In this document: positions 31,046 to 43,533 of the stretch, in pieces
Numbering within the stretch: position 1 is the first letter of the stretch
How the letters are laid out: the number at the start of each line of letters is the position of its first letter
From: Brachionus manjavacas
Taxonomy: Eukaryota > Rotifera > Eurotatoria > Ploima > Brachionidae
Direction: 5' to 3'
Assembly: GCA_019054805.1 (NCBI GenBank)
Contig: JAHQIY010000001.1
Location: 5,532,501 to 5,596,500 of the forward strand
DNA: 64,000 bases
Translations under genes and position numbers: made by a program
Notes under the pieces: generated by a model
What the model was told of the DNA's origin: nothing
The model's input: the letters and a program-made list of their open reading frames with translations, nothing else
The model's database searches: none

Positions 31046-32104
31046 CAGAGTTGTTTAAAAGTCACAAGTCTCAAGTCAAGTCCAAGTCAAGACTTTTTTT
31101 TTTTTTTTTTTTTTTCAAAAGTCCCACCAAAGACTTTAAAATTTTCTTTTCAAAAAAAAGTCCCACCAAAGACTTTTTTTTTTTTTTCCAAAATAAACGG
31201 GCTGCCAAAAAAAAAGGTAAAAAAATAAAAATTTAAGTCAATTTAATATATTTATTATTTTAAAAAAAAATATTTTTTTAATTAGAAGAAATTAATTTAA
31301 AATTAAAAAAAAAAGAATGAAAAAAATTTTATTTCAAAGTTAAAAAAAAAAAAAAAAAAATTTATTTAAAAATAAAAAATGAAAAAAAATTTTATTCAAA
31401 AATTTAAAAAGAAAAAAAAAATTTATTTAAAAAAGAAAAAAAAATTTTATTTAAAAAAGAAAAAAAAAATTTATTTAAAAATAAAAGAAGAAAATAATTT
31501 TATTTAAAAATTAAAAAAAAAAAAAAATAATAATAAAAATTTTATTAAAAAATTAAAGATAAAAAAAAAAAAATAAATAGAAACTAGTTGTAGGTACTTG
31601 GTATTTATAGTCGTTGGTAATTTTTGGCCGTTAGTACTTTTTGGTACTTTTTGGTAGTTGGAAGTTGTTGGTGATTGGCCAACAACCAATCACCCACAAC
31701 TTCCAAAGACCAAAAATTTTTTTTTCTTTTTTAATTTTTAAATAATTTTTTTTTTTCTTTTTTTTTTTTAATTTTTAAATAAAATATATTTGCTCTTTTT
31801 TTTTTTATTTTTAAATAAAATTTTTTTTTTCTTTTTTTTTTAAATTTGAAATAAAATTTTTTTTATTTTTTTTTTTTTACTTTTTTAATTTTCAAATAAA
31901 ATTTTTTTTTTAACTTTAAATTAATTTTTTTTAATTAAAAAATATTTTTTTTTAAATAATAAATATATTAAATTGACTTAAATTTTTATTTTTTTACCTT
32001 TTTTTTGGCAGCCCGTTTATTTTAGAAAAAAAAAAAAAAAAGTCCTGACTTGGCATTCTTTTTTGATGACTTAGACTTTTTTTTGAGACTTTTAAACAAC
32101 TCTG
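31046..32104. repeat. 1.06-kb inverted-repeat (foldback) element with long A/T tracts
   Basis: The ends are CAGAGTTGTTTAAAAGTC and its reverse complement, flanked by ATATATAT on both sides (a possible 8-bp target duplication, not distinguishable from the AT repeat). Inside, AAGTC and GGGCTGCC blocks recur inverted, then long A-rich (left) and T-rich (right) tracts pair with each other. The centre holds a GC-richer hairpin, GGAAGTTGTTGGTGATTGG with its inverted partner. The whole unit can fold on itself. It is probably a hAT-type MITE or foldback. Confidence 0.75.
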
Positions 32105-32267
32105 ATATATATATATATATTGTTTTAATAAATTTTGTATTAAAAAACTAAATAAAGCCAAAATTCTTTTATCAAAACAGATTATAATCTCATTCAAAAA
32201 TTCATGTTATCGTTCCTGATAAAACTTCTGGTGATAACCATTTTTATTATCAATATATAACGGTAAT

Positions 32268-32790
32268 CAATTAATTGACTGACAAAAAAAAATTAAATTT
32301 TACTGACAAAAAAGACTAAATATACTGACAAAAAAAACACATTTTGTGAAAAATAAATTAATTGACTGATAAAATAATGATTTGAGTGAGAAAAATACTT
32401 TTTGATTGACTAATCGATTTTTTTTACAACAAATTAATGATCTTGAGGTTACAATAAAAATAAAAATCTTGAACTATGGCACCACAATCGGAAGGAAGTT
32501 CCAGACGATTATGACAAACCGTTTTGTCCACAACTCATCATAAAGAGTCAGCTATTATTCAACGTCACAATTTAACTTCATTCCTTACAATCTTAGAGAA
32601 TGACATTATAAGCTTAATTAGAACTAAAATATAATAATATAAAATATAAAATAAAACCTATCTATAAAATAAGTTTTATTTTGTCAGTGAAAAATTATTA
32701 AATAGTCATCTCAATATATATATTTGTCAGTCGTTCAGTTTTTTTGTCAGAATAATTAGTTTTTTAAAGTCAGCTAAAATAGATTAAATT
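32268..32790. repeat. MITE-like region with ACTGACAAAA repeats
   Basis: The left side has three or more copies of CTGACAAAAAA in one direction, and the right side has TTTTTTGTCAG-type copies in the opposite direction, over about 520 bp. This is the subterminal-repeat layout of a non-autonomous DNA transposon. The exact ends are unclear and there is no coding capacity. Confidence 0.4.
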
Positions 32791-33076
32791 ATTCACAACT
32801 TTTAGTTATTTTTGTCATCAAAAAAAAATTAAATTTGCCACCCCCAGAAAATTTCAGCCATATATAACCGGTCAAAGTACCTTGAATTACAAAAATTGAT
32901 CTTCTTGACTTCAATGCTAAAATACAGCAACAAAATTTTGTCTAATTTTGAACATACAGACAAAATTTCAACACTTTTTGTAATAAAATTTTTTTAAATT
33001 TTGAATGTGTGTATATAAGGATAAAGTTTGTTGAATTTTTTAATTTTGATTTAAAAAAAAAAGATCCTAAACGACA

Positions 33077-35890
33077 ATGTCGTCGCACAAACCAAAAAGC
33101 AAGCCCAAGTCAACGTCGTTTTTTGACATGAAAGTCAAAGACGAGGACGAAGAAGTTGCACCAAGTGATTCAGACGAAGAGATAATTGAGGTGCGTGATG
33201 CCAAAGTTGAACAAGATGAGAAAGAGCGAATTCAGGACATCAAAGAAAGAGAAGAGTTTGCTGAACGGCTGCGCACCAGAGACGACGAGAAAACCAAGCG
33301 AAAAATGGACAATCAGACCCAAAAATCGCTTGAGGAAGCAGCCAAGCGGCTTAAGCTGGAAAAAGAGGACCGGTTTAAAGTTGTACCGGAGCTGCGCGAG
33401 GTCTCTCGTCAACAATACCTTGAAAGGCGCGAGCAGGACAAGCTTGCCGAGCTCGAACAAGAAGTATTAGACGAAGAGTATTTGTGGCAAGGTGTCAAAC
33501 TAACCGAGTACGAGCGCAAAAGGCTAGAGCAAAAGAAGAAAACGCTAGAAATAGCGCGTCAGTACAAAGAGGCCGATGTGCTCGAAAAAGCCGAACGCTA
33601 CTACATGCCTGACGAAAAAGCCGACCCCAAAAAAACCAAAGACAAATACTCTGAAGACATCAAAGAAAAAGGTGCCAATTTTGAGCACCAAAAATGGGAA
33701 GAAGAACACCTGAACGCTGCTCTGCTTCATTTCGGATCCAAGGACGCCAAAGAAAAATTCAAAAAAGACAAAGATTACGACTACGTGTTGGACGATGAAA
33801 TCACATTTGTCAAATCACTGAGCATGCCGGGCAAAAATGAAAAAAAGAACAAGAATTATGAGAGTGATTTGGCAGAGGAGGCTCAAACACGAGCTAAAAA
33901 GTCAATTGAAGAAACCCGCAAATCGTTGCCCATTTATGCTTATCGCCAAGACCTGCTCGACGCCATTCGTCAACATCAAGTTATAATTATAGAGGGAGAG
34001 ACAGGATCAGGCAAAACAACGCAAATAACTCAGTATTTGTGCGAGGACGGTTACACTCAGATCAACGGAGAAAAAAAGAAGATCGGATGCACGCAGCCGC
34101 GTCGTGTTGCGGCTATGAGTGTGGCTGCGCGCGTTGCCCAAGAAATGGGCGTCAAGCTGGGCACCGACGTCGGCTACTCGATCAGATTCGAGGACTGCAC
34201 ATCGGACCGCACGGTCATCAAATACATGACCGATGGCATGTTGCTCAGGGAGTTTTTGAACGAGCCCGATCTCGAGTCGTACAGTGTGCTCATAATAGAC
34301 GAAGCACACGAGCGCACTCTCCACACTGACATCCTGTTCGGCCTGGTCAAGGACATAGCTAGGTTTCGGTCCGATCTCAAACTGCTCATATCCAGCGCCA
34401 CCATGGACTGTGAGAAATTCTCGGATTTTTTCGACGCAGCTCCCATTTTTCGCATACCCGGTCGCCGCTTTCCCGTCGACATCTACTACACGAAGCAGCC
34501 CGAGGCCGACTACCTGCAAGCTGTCGTGGTCACTGTGTTCCAAATTCACATATCGCAACCACTCGGCGACATACTGGTCTTTTTGACTGGACAAGAAGAG
34601 ATCGAGGCCTGCAGTGAAATGATAACTGAAAAGTCGAGGAAATTGGGCAAGAAAATCAAAGAGCTTATTGTGCTGCCTATTTACTCGAATTTGCCGTCGG
34701 ACATGCAGATCAAAATATTTGAGCCCACTCCGCCAAATGCTCGTAAAGTAATATTGGCCACAAATATCGCTGAAACTTCGTTGACCATAGACGGCATTAT
34801 CTATGTAATAGACCCAGGATTTTGTAAACAAAAGACCTATAATGCCCGCACTGGCATGGAAAGTTTGATAGTGACGCCAATTTCAAAGGCCTCGGCGAAC
34901 CAAAGAGCTGGCCGAGCTGGCAGGGTCTCGCCCGGCAAGTGCTTTAGATTGTACACCGTGAGTGCCTATGAAAAAGAGCTCGATGACAATTCAATACCAG
35001 AGATACAGCGGACCAACTTGGGCAATGTTGTTTTGTTGTTGAAAAGCTTAGGAATAAATGATTTGGTTCACTTTGATTACATTGACCCGCCGCCGCATGA
35101 AACCCTCATAATGGCACTAGAGCAGCTCTACGCTCTAGGCGCTCTCAACCACAAGGCTGAATTGACCAAGCTGGGCAGGCGAATGGCCGAGTTTCCAGTC
35201 GATCCGATGCTTTCAAAGACACTCATCGCTTCAGAAAAGTACAAATGTTCAGAAGAAATTTTGACCATTTGTTCTATGCTGTCGGTGAACAACGCAATCT
35301 TTTACCGACCTAAAGACAAAATAATACACGCTGATGCAGCTAGGCAAAACTTCTACAACCCTGCCGGTGATCACATGACCTTGTTGAATATTTACAAGCA
35401 ATGGGAAGACACTAGCTTTTCTACACAGTGGTGTTTTGAGAACTTTATTCAGCACAGATCGATGAAAAGAGCTAGAGATGTGCGGGATCAGTTGGCTGGC
35501 TTGATGGAACGCGTTGAAATTGATCTGGTCTCGTGTGTGGATGATTCGATTGCGATTCGCAAGGCCATAACTGCTGGTTTTTTCTACCATTCGGCCAAAT
35601 TGAGCAAGACCGGCTCCTACAAAACAACCAAACATCAACAGACTGTTCACATTCATCCGAATTCTTGTTTATTTGAGTCGTTGCCACGATGGGTTGTCTA
35701 CTATGAGCTTGTATTCACATCTAAGGAGTACATGAGACAAATAATTGAGATTGAAAACGACTGGCTGGTTGAAGTGGCGCCGCATTACTACAATGCAAAA
35801 AATCTACAAGATAATAGTAATCAGAAAATGCCCAAAAATACCGGGAAAACTTCTGATCAAGTGACTAGAAAGTATCCCGCATTGAACTAG
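33077..35890 (+). CDS. DHX16: DHX16/Prp2-type spliceosomal DEAH-box RNA helicase
   Basis: An intronless frame of 937 residues. DHX16 (yeast Prp2) uses ATP to remodel the activated spliceosome before the first splicing step. An acidic/charged coiled N-terminal region with DAFAER-like [12 protein letters not shown] and [17 protein letters not shown] is specific for this orthologue. The helicase core follows: GETGSGKTT (about residue 308), [22 protein letters not shown] (408), SATMD (440), [21 protein letters not shown] and QRAGRAGR (609). The ratchet/winged-helix region and OB-fold end follow (for example [13 protein letters not shown]-like [15 protein letters not shown]). It is about 100 residues shorter than the human protein at the N terminus. 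Coding GC is much higher than in the flanks. Antisense frames are shadows. Confidence 0.95.
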   Translation: MSSHKPKSKPKSTSFFDMKVKDEDEEVAPSDSDEEIIEVRDAKVEQDEKERIQDIKEREEFAERLRTRDDEKTKRKMDNQTQKSLEEAAKRLKLEKEDRFKVVPELREVSRQQYLERREQDKLAELEQEVLDEEYLWQGVKLTEYERKRLEQKKKTLEIARQYKEADVLEKAERYYMPDEKADPKKTKDKYSEDIKEKGANFEHQKWEEEHLNAALLHFGSKDAKEKFKKDKDYDYVLDDEITFVKSLSMPGKNEKKNKNYESDLAEEAQTRAKKSIEETRKSLPIYAYRQDLLDAIRQHQVIIIEGETGSGKTTQITQYLCEDGYTQINGEKKKIGCTQPRRVAAMSVAARVAQEMGVKLGTDVGYSIRFEDCTSDRTVIKYMTDGMLLREFLNEPDLESYSVLIIDEAHERTLHTDILFGLVKDIARFRSDLKLLISSATMDCEKFSDFFDAAPIFRIPGRRFPVDIYYTKQPEADYLQAVVVTVFQIHISQPLGDILVFLTGQEEIEACSEMITEKSRKLGKKIKELIVLPIYSNLPSDMQIKIFEPTPPNARKVILATNIAETSLTIDGIIYVIDPGFCKQKTYNARTGMESLIVTPISKASANQRAGRAGRVSPGKCFRLYTVSAYEKELDDNSIPEIQRTNLGNVVLLLKSLGINDLVHFDYIDPPPHETLIMALEQLYALGALNHKAELTKLGRRMAEFPVDPMLSKTLIASEKYKCSEEILTICSMLSVNNAIFYRPKDKIIHADAARQNFYNPAGDHMTLLNIYKQWEDTSFSTQWCFENFIQHRSMKRARDVRDQLAGLMERVEIDLVSCVDDSIAIRKAITAGFFYHSAKLSKTGSYKTTKHQQTVHIHPNSCLFESLPRWVVYYELVFTSKEYMRQIIEIENDWLVEVAPHYYNAKNLQDNSNQKMPKNTGKTSDQVTRKYPALN

Positions 35891-38294
35891 TAGTGTTAGT
35901 TTTTTTTTAATTATGTAAATATTCTTTAATAAAAATTTGTTTTTAATTTAAATTTTATCTTTTAAAATTAATTAGGTATCAATTAGGAAATTTTGAAAAA
36001 GAGAACTGAAAAAGAAGAAATGAAAAATATGATTCTTCTATTAAATTGATGAATCTTCACCAATTTTTTTATCCATTTAGTAAGATGAGTTAAAGCTTAA
36101 ATGAGTAAAAGTGGTGACAGCTTGAGAGAATTAAGTTTTTACCTATTTTCATCATCAAGGTTCGAGAACAAAATCAATCTGGGAGTTTCGGACCCTAGGA
36201 TTTCATACAGAAATTATTTCCAATCGAAAATTCAATTCAGAGCATAAAATTTTTGTTAAAAAATAAATTTTCGATAAAGAGGCGAAATTTAAGTTAAAAA
36301 TGAAACAAATTGTTTAAAATCGACCAACTTTTTTTCTCCTTAAAATAGAGAACAAACTAAAGAATTTTATTTAAAAAAAAATCACATTTTAGTTTCGAAG
36401 TCGAAATATTTAAAGTGACTATTTTAGGAGATAAAATAATTAATTTTCCCAAAAAATCACCAAATTTCCTCCAAAATTAACCATGGGCATCATAATGGAA
36501 AAAAAGATAAATGTTTTATAGACAATTTTTATCATTTTTTAGTTAAATCTGTCATCTCTTTTTCACTTTTTTAACCTTAAATATATTTAAAAAAAGCTTT
36601 AAATTTTATTTAAAAAAAATTATTTAGAAATATTTAAGCAAAAATTTAATAATTTAAACAAAAATTTTTGAATTAAATTTATAGAAAAAACATAATACTA
36701 AATTTGTGAGTCGAAATTTTGTAATAAAATTTTGACATTTTACATCTTACTTTAAATATCAAAAAATAAGTCATCCCGTTAGGGCCATTTTACAATTAAA
36801 ATTTGTTTAAAAAATTTTGAATGTTTTAAAGCAGATGGACTAGTTTTGTTGAGACAAGCCAATTTTTAAATTGAAATTTGTGCAACCATTTCAAGCTGTT
36901 GCGGTCGTGGTCACATACATTTTTACAATAATCCGAATATAAATATACTCATTTATTTTATTCTATTAATAAAAATAAATTTTTAAAGACAAGACTTAAC
37001 TTGTGACAAAAAAAACTCTGTTCCTTTCGCTATTTAATTTAATTTTATAATTATTAAACAAATAAAAAGGCCTATTAATTTCTATTATTTCTAATTTCTG
37101 ATTTTATCACTAATTTTACTTAATTTTTTTATTTATAGCATGTTAAGGATTCGTTTTCTATTTAATGATTTTAATTTATTTCAGATTAGACTCAATTCTC
37201 ATTATTTATTTTTAAGACAAGACTTTTAAAAAATTTTGGATAAAAAAGTATGTTATTAGCTTTTATTTAATTTTTAAGCCACTTTATCAATATAAAATTT
37301 CTATGATCTTCAAAAATTAATCAAAAAATTTAAATTTTTTTTCAACAATTTCTTTACTGATAACTTAATCTATGAAAAAATTTGCAAAAAGCCGAAGAGT
37401 GATCGTAAAGTAATTATTAAATCCTGAGTGTCTAAAAAAACTGATCCAATTCTAAAACAAGTAAACACCCTTAAGTATTTTTCTATTCAAAATATAAAAA
37501 TGTTAAAAAAATTTAAAGACTGCCAAGCATAATGAAGAACAAAATTTGAATTCGACCTTTATTCTTTTTCAATTAAAAAAATAAATTTTATAAAAATTAT
37601 TTCCGTGTATAACATATCCAATGTCATATAAATATTTTGAAAAAATTTTCTTTAGTGATCAAAGTCTTCGTGAAACTTTTAATTGCATTTTTCACATGAC
37701 CCAAATATTTAATTTTTTATTTTTTAGACTTTGGATTCGACTTCTTCACTAATAAAAAATGTTTAAATCAGTAGATAGATTAAAGTTATATTAATCGCTT
37801 CCTGGGTGCAAGAATTAATTCTTTTTTCATCAAACTTTAATTAAATGAAAGGATTCTTGACATATGATAGTGACAGAAAGAAGTCTAAAAATTAAGTAGT
37901 CTAGAAATAAGTTCTTTAATTTAATTATATTATATGCAAAAATAAATGAATTTGAACAAATTCAAATAAAATATGCCCACGTATTTTTATTGAATTATAC
38001 TTTATTTTATGTTGATGACGAGTTAGGAAAAAAAAACTAAAGAGATGACGAATATAATGATGAGCTTTTTGATAGTGCAAATATTCAGAATTGTTTAAAT
38101 AAAGCCTCGATTTGGTTTATATAAAAATTAATTTCTTTTTTATTGTAAAATTATTTCTAAATATCGAGTATAAAAAGAAGAAAATCATCAAAATTATTTT
38201 ATAGAAATCATAATAAAAAAACTACACGTAGAAATTAGTCGATTTAAAAAAAAAAATTATAAATATTTTTTGGCTCTAAAAAAATTCAAAAAAA
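35891..38294. other. Intergenic DNA between DHX16 and the START gene
   Basis: 2.4 kb of AT-rich sequence. AATAAA soon after the DHX16 stop (about 35927) can serve as its poly(A) signal. Otherwise no gene or clear repeat was found on either strand. Confidence 0.55.
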
Positions 38295-39167
38295 TTGCCA
38301 ATGCTCAATTTAGGCGAAGTAAAATTGCCTACAGACAAGGACTATGAATACATCCGGGAGTTGTGCGAAAGTGATGAGGGATGGACTATTGATTTTACCA
38401 AGAACAACTTAAAAATATGGACCAAACAAAACGAGATGTCACCATTTAAAATGATCCGAGCTTGGGCTGAATTTAGTGACGTGTCGGCTACGGTCATCTA
38501 CAATGTTATCCAGGATGACGAATACCGCAGGCATTGGGACACAAAATTGGACTCATGTCATGACATTTGTTATATCACACCTTGCAGCAATATCGGATAC
38601 TATGCAATTAAATCTCCGAAACCTTTTAAAAACCGAGATTTTGTCACCCAACAGTGTTGGCTTGATTTAGGCCCAAACAAAGATAAAATTTTGTACAATC
38701 ATTCAGTTAATCATGCAGTAAATTCAAAGAAAAGCATTTAGTTTAATTTTATTAACATTTAATTTAATTTAAAGAAATGCCCTCCAAAAAAAGGCTATGT
38801 TAGAGGACTGTCATTTATTACAGCTACCGTGATAAAACCTACATCACCAAAGTCATGCATTTTGTACTATGTAACACAATCGGACCCCGGCGGCTCATTT
38901 CCAGTTTGGGTTGTTAACTCAGCTACTCGAGTTTTTGCGCCGAAATTTATGAAAAAAATATACAAGGCTAGCTTAAAATATGAAAAATGGAAGGCTAAGC
39001 ATAATCCTGGTTTTATGCCTTGGGTCAATCCGGAGCAGTTCAGTGTTGCGCGAATTGATTGGAATGACATTCAACCATTGGACTTGAGTCTATTTAGAAA
39101 AAATCAAATTGACGAAAGTCAAATTGCTGAAAACCAAGTTCAAGAGAACGATGCTGAAGATGACTAA
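38295..39167 (+). CDS. STARD10-like START-domain phospholipid-transfer protein
   Basis: Two exons, 38295-38717 and 38775-39167, join in phase over a 57-nt GT-AG intron (CATGCA|GTAAAT ... TTTAAAG|AAATGC) to give 271 residues. The START fold spans roughly residues 20-230, with GWTIDFTKNNLKIWTKQ, SDVSATVIYNVIQDDEYRRH, PFKNRDFVTQQCW, PPKKGYVRGLSFITATVI, SDPGGSFPVWVVN and MKKIYKASLKYEKWK. These match the STARD10 subfamily, which carries phosphatidylcholine/phosphatidylethanolamine between membranes. The C terminus is acidic (QENDAEDD). A stop 30 nt into the intron confirms that splicing is needed. No signal peptide, so it is cytosolic. Orthology within the STARD group is likely but not proved. Confidence 0.88.
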
Positions 39168-40679
39168 GCATAGTTTTTTATTTAAAATAATTGATTCAAT
39201 TATTTTGAATTTTAAGTTTTAAATTGCAATTAAAAGCAGAAATTTTTTTAAATTTTATTAATATATTAGTCATCTAGGAAATTAACGAATAAAATTTTTA
39301 TAAAAATTGTTGTATAAATCAAAAAAATTGTTCAAATTCAAGACAAAAAAAAAATAATTACTAGGATTATATTAAATCAAAATTATATTAACGCACCAAT
39401 ATTTAATAATTGCCTAAAAAAATTTTCAAAGATTTACAAAACAATGTAAAGAGTTCCCCAAGATAAATTGTTTTGTATGCTGTACAGTGAGAACTCCATC
39501 AAGATAATAGTGTAGTTTAATGCTGTTAACTTAACTTTTCTTGGTCACATTATATATGGCCCAAATTTATTTGATCTGAAAAAAAACTCCGATCACCAAA
39601 CCGTTTGGGTTTTGAGTCACAAATCCAACTAGACCCAAATAATATTTAAATTATTATTTAAATTTTTTTGATATTTGAATCTGCATTTAATTGAATTCTG
39701 TTTGAGTATTTCATTCAGTATTGTCTTGTAATAACACAGTATTGATTTGACATGATGGTTGACAGTAATTTTTGGTAAAATTACGAAAATTTACTTTTTT
39801 GATGGTAAATTGTAAAAGGAATAAAAAATTGTGTCTTTTTCGAAAATTTAATAAATATTACGAAATTTTACGTAATAATACCATCGAAGATCATGTCAAA
39901 TCAATATTGTATAGGATAATAATAGACATAGCAAAATTTTTTGTTGAGCTTTTAATATACTCTGAATGCATTTTATAAATATTCGCTTAATTTTCTTTTG
40001 AAATACGATTTAAAAATGCATCATAAAATTTACATGTTTATAAGAAAATTAATTGAAATGAATTTAGATTATTTAAGTCGAAACAAATCAATGATTTATT
40101 TGGTTTTTTAAATAAATAATACTTTTTCAAGTATAATTTTTACGAAACCAGGCTATCAATAAGTAAATAAAAGTTATGCAATATCATTAGTCAAAAATTA
40201 ATAAATATTTTAAATTTTAACAAAAAATTCAAAATTAATTACAGATTTGAGTATCATAAATGGATTGCAAAAAGAATTCAAAATAAAAAAAAATACCTAA
40301 AATATAATTAATTAAATATACAAAACAATTATTTAATAGATTTTCTTTTTAATGAATGATTTTTTTTTTCAAAATTTTTGTTATAATCTGTAAAAATTAT
40401 TTACTTGAATGCCTGAATTATTCGTTTTGCATGGTTGACAAGTATGCGTAATTTTAAGTGAATATTCAACATAATTAACTTAAAACATAAAAGATTGTAA
40501 GGGAAAAAGACTTCTTCAATTGAAACAAATTTAAATAGAACTAAGATTTTCTCATTAAGTTGAAGTTAAGTGATAATTTTTTTAATGGTAATAGAGCCAT
40601 ACTTTTTATTGAAAATATTAGTTTTATCAGTAGAAGACCCCAGAAGATTTTCGAGATTTCTTTTCATAGTTTTGTGAAA
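39168..40679. other. AT-rich intergenic DNA
   Basis: A possible poly(A) signal for the START gene (AATAAA at about 39288) is present. A frame at 39772-39978 begins with TTG, is Lys/Ile/Phe-rich and is not convincing. Confidence 0.5.
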
Positions 40680-40879
40680 TTCAGTACAAAATGCTAAAAA
40701 GAACCGAACAAAGAAAATTAAAAAAAATTAAATAACTTTTTTCTAAAAGTCTAAAATTGGTTCTGTGAATGCAGCATGTAGCAGCTTTCAAAGTTGCATT
40801 CACAGAACCAATTTTAGACTTTTAGAAAAAAGTTATTTAATTTTTTTTAATTTTCTTTGTTCGGTTCTTTTGTACTGAA
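40680..40879. repeat. 200-bp near-perfect hairpin
   Basis: The left arm (40680-about 40774, starting TTCAGTACAAAA) is the reverse complement of the right arm (about 40795-40879, ending TTTTGTACTGAA), apart from an extra 9 bp near the outer left end. The loop is about 20 nt (GCATGTAGCAGCTTTCAAAG). It is non-coding: a foldback MITE or a long double-stranded RNA source. Confidence 0.85.
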
Positions 40880-41148
40880 CTTCAAAAAAACCTTTCATTA
40901 TTAAAATTCAATCCAACAAATTGAACAAGTTGTTTTCTTAATATAAATCTTCATAGAAGCAATCTTAAATAACAATTAAACTGCATTTAAAAATTTCATT
41001 TCTTATTAGATCTTCATAAGCGTTTTTTGTATTCCTCCAACGTCAGTTTTGTCACAACAAATTTTTTAATGTGTCGGGTATAGTGTAAGGGTCTGTCATA
41101 ATAAAAGTCCAGAAAATTTTAGAAGTGTTGACTGATCAAAATTTTAGG

Positions 41149-41260
41149 GGTCTAGTCCATAAGGTGAACAAGTGTTCACGAAATAGGTGAACAAATTGTT
41201 TACCTAATTATTTTTATCATAATAGGTGAACAAAAGTTGTTCACCTAAATTTAACAATGT
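41149..41260. mobile_element. GTGAAC-palindrome MITE (copy 3)
   Basis: It begins GGGGTCTAGTCCATAAGGTG, then AACAAGTGTTCACG. It has further AGGTGAACAAATTGTTTACCT and AGGTGAACAAAAGTTGTTCACC, each a palindrome with a short spacer. The terminus and spacing match the copies at 4281 and 24443. Confidence 0.5.
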
Positions 41261-43533
41261 TAATCTATCTCTATAATTTGCCGAAAAAGACAATTTTTAA
41301 CACTTCCTTGTAAAATTCATATTAAAAATAGGAAAAAAAAATTTAGAATACAAATTTGTAAGAACGATGTTGTAAATTTTAATGTAAATATAAATATTCT
41401 TTTTTTGAAATCAAAAATTTTTTTCAAAATTTGTTGGAAATTTAATAGAAAAAAATGAATAAAGTTTTTGAATCTGAAGAATATTAATTACGCTTATTTG
41501 AAGGTGAGCGTGGTATAAAAAGCCATAAAACTCGGAATCATAAGTAAAAGTTTTTAATTTACAAGACACAAGACATAAAATTCTTTATTCGAATACTCAA
41601 CTCAATTTTTGAATATTTTTAAATGCAAATTTTCTTTAAATTTGTTCATTTTTCAATTATTTGTTTTTTATTTATTTTTTTCAATTACTAGATCGAATTT
41701 TCACTATATTCTGTTTTTGATTCAAAATTTTTATTTTTTCAAATTTAAATTCGAATCATATAAAAATTCAATTTTTTAATTTAAATTAAATGATATTTGA
41801 GTATATTTTAAAATTTATTTATATTCAAATATTTTATTTGAACATAATTTTGATTCGAAAGGTTACTTATTCAAAAATCAGTTCGAATAAGCATTTTCGA
41901 TTTCATCACTCCTTTCTGTTAATACTAAAATTCCCAAGTAAGGAAAATTAATAAATTAATTAATCTATGATAAGAAGTGTTTTATTCTATGAAAGTTTTT
42001 TTTAATACTATAATGACTATAATGACTTGATTAATTAAATATTATCATTTTTAGCTAATTATATACTGGCATAATAAATTTTACTATTTCCCATCTTCGC
42101 AAGTCTAGCTTGCTAGCTTGTTGTTACTTATATTAATATTACTATTATTATTATTTATATTCTATAAAAAAATTTATTTTTGCGTCAAAAGATTTTTAAA
42201 AAAGTTGAATTTATTTACCCAAAGTTCTAAATTAAGTACTTAAAATTAATTAGAAAAATACTAAAAAGTATTTTTATTCACAACTTTAAAGAAAAATATC
42301 ATTAAATAATTTAAACTTTTACTCAACAATTTAAGTTCTCTATTCATCAACATAACTTAATTAAATTATTTACATGAAATTTTAAATTCAACTTTATTTT
42401 TGGTTACTCAGATTTAATTCTCAATTTTTCTACTATTTAATTGAATTAAATAGATTATTAAAAAAGTTAAAGTTTAAAGTTTGAAATCAAAGTTCAAGGC
42501 TAAAATGTTTACTAAATAAAATTACAAAATTAAAAAAAAACTATTTGATAGAAAAAATTCAATTTTTTTAAGGCATTGTGAATTTTGGAACAACTCTGCA
42601 GTTTAATATAAATGATTTTCTAATACATTTAGTGCTCTGGAGGCTTGGAGAGTTTTTGCAGAGGCTAAATTTGGGTGACACAAAGTTTGTATCAGTTGAT
42701 ACATTTTGTAGAACTATTTTCCTACTCACAGTAAAAAATTTGTTTCATTTTTTTTAAATATTTTTTTGTTCCAAACCAAAATATTCAATTGTGCCACAAT
42801 TAATAGTACAGGTCCTTTTAATAATTTTGACACAACATTTTTCGCAAATTTTGTCATCTTCGTCAGCCCTGATTCACTTTTTTACTAAATTTAAAAAACA
42901 ATTTTCAAAATACTTATTACATGCTTAAATCAATTTATTTGGCACAAATTTTGCGTTACAGTGAAAAATTTTATTATTGATTTTTAATTCAAAATCTAAA
43001 ATTGATTTTGATTAAGAATTCTAATTTTTTGCCTGAATTATTCGCAAAAATAGGAAATTTAGCGAAAATAAAAGCATTAATTAATTGAAAAAAATAAGAA
43101 ATTCATTGAATAAATATCTGACTTCGGACAAAAAATTAGGAAACGCATTGCTAGCTAAAAAAATTATTACTAAAAAATAATAGATGGCATATTAGTCTGA
43201 AAATTATGTAACTTAAATTGAACTTTTTTTAAAAAAAAAAAGCTTTATTTATGAATATTTGATTTAAAAAAAAACTTGTGCCTAAAATCGTGACCAAAGC
43301 AACTAGCAAAGACTTAGCTCTGTGCCACATCGAAACTTATTTGAAACTAGATTTAGACAAAAAGTTGCATGATCATAAATTTCTTATTGGTCACAGAGAC
43401 GGGTGATATAAATTAAGTTGATAAGATAAAAATTTGGTATTCAAAGATTCAACATTGAAAAAAGGCTCTTAATAAAACTATAATGCAAATTAGCATTTGA
43501 CGTTGGTAAAAACTGGTTAGCACAAGTTTGAAT
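41261..43533. other. AT-rich non-coding DNA
   Basis: No supported gene. A GC-richer patch with an ATT run at about 42095-42165 resembles a decayed LINE tail. A stretch at 43268-43395 is open on the plus strand for about 40 codons (KATSKDLALCHIETYLKLD), but no ATG or splice context ties it to the gene that follows. Confidence 0.45.

Noticed and set aside
31025-32197. Lys/Phe-rich frames in the foldback element
   Set aside because: Translations of A and T tracts.
33170-35687. Several long antisense and alternative frames inside DHX16
   Set aside because: Shadows caused by the higher GC and codon bias of the helicase gene.
39772-39978. 68-codon plus-strand frame
   Set aside because: TTG start, low-complexity basic and hydrophobic composition, no splice or homology support.
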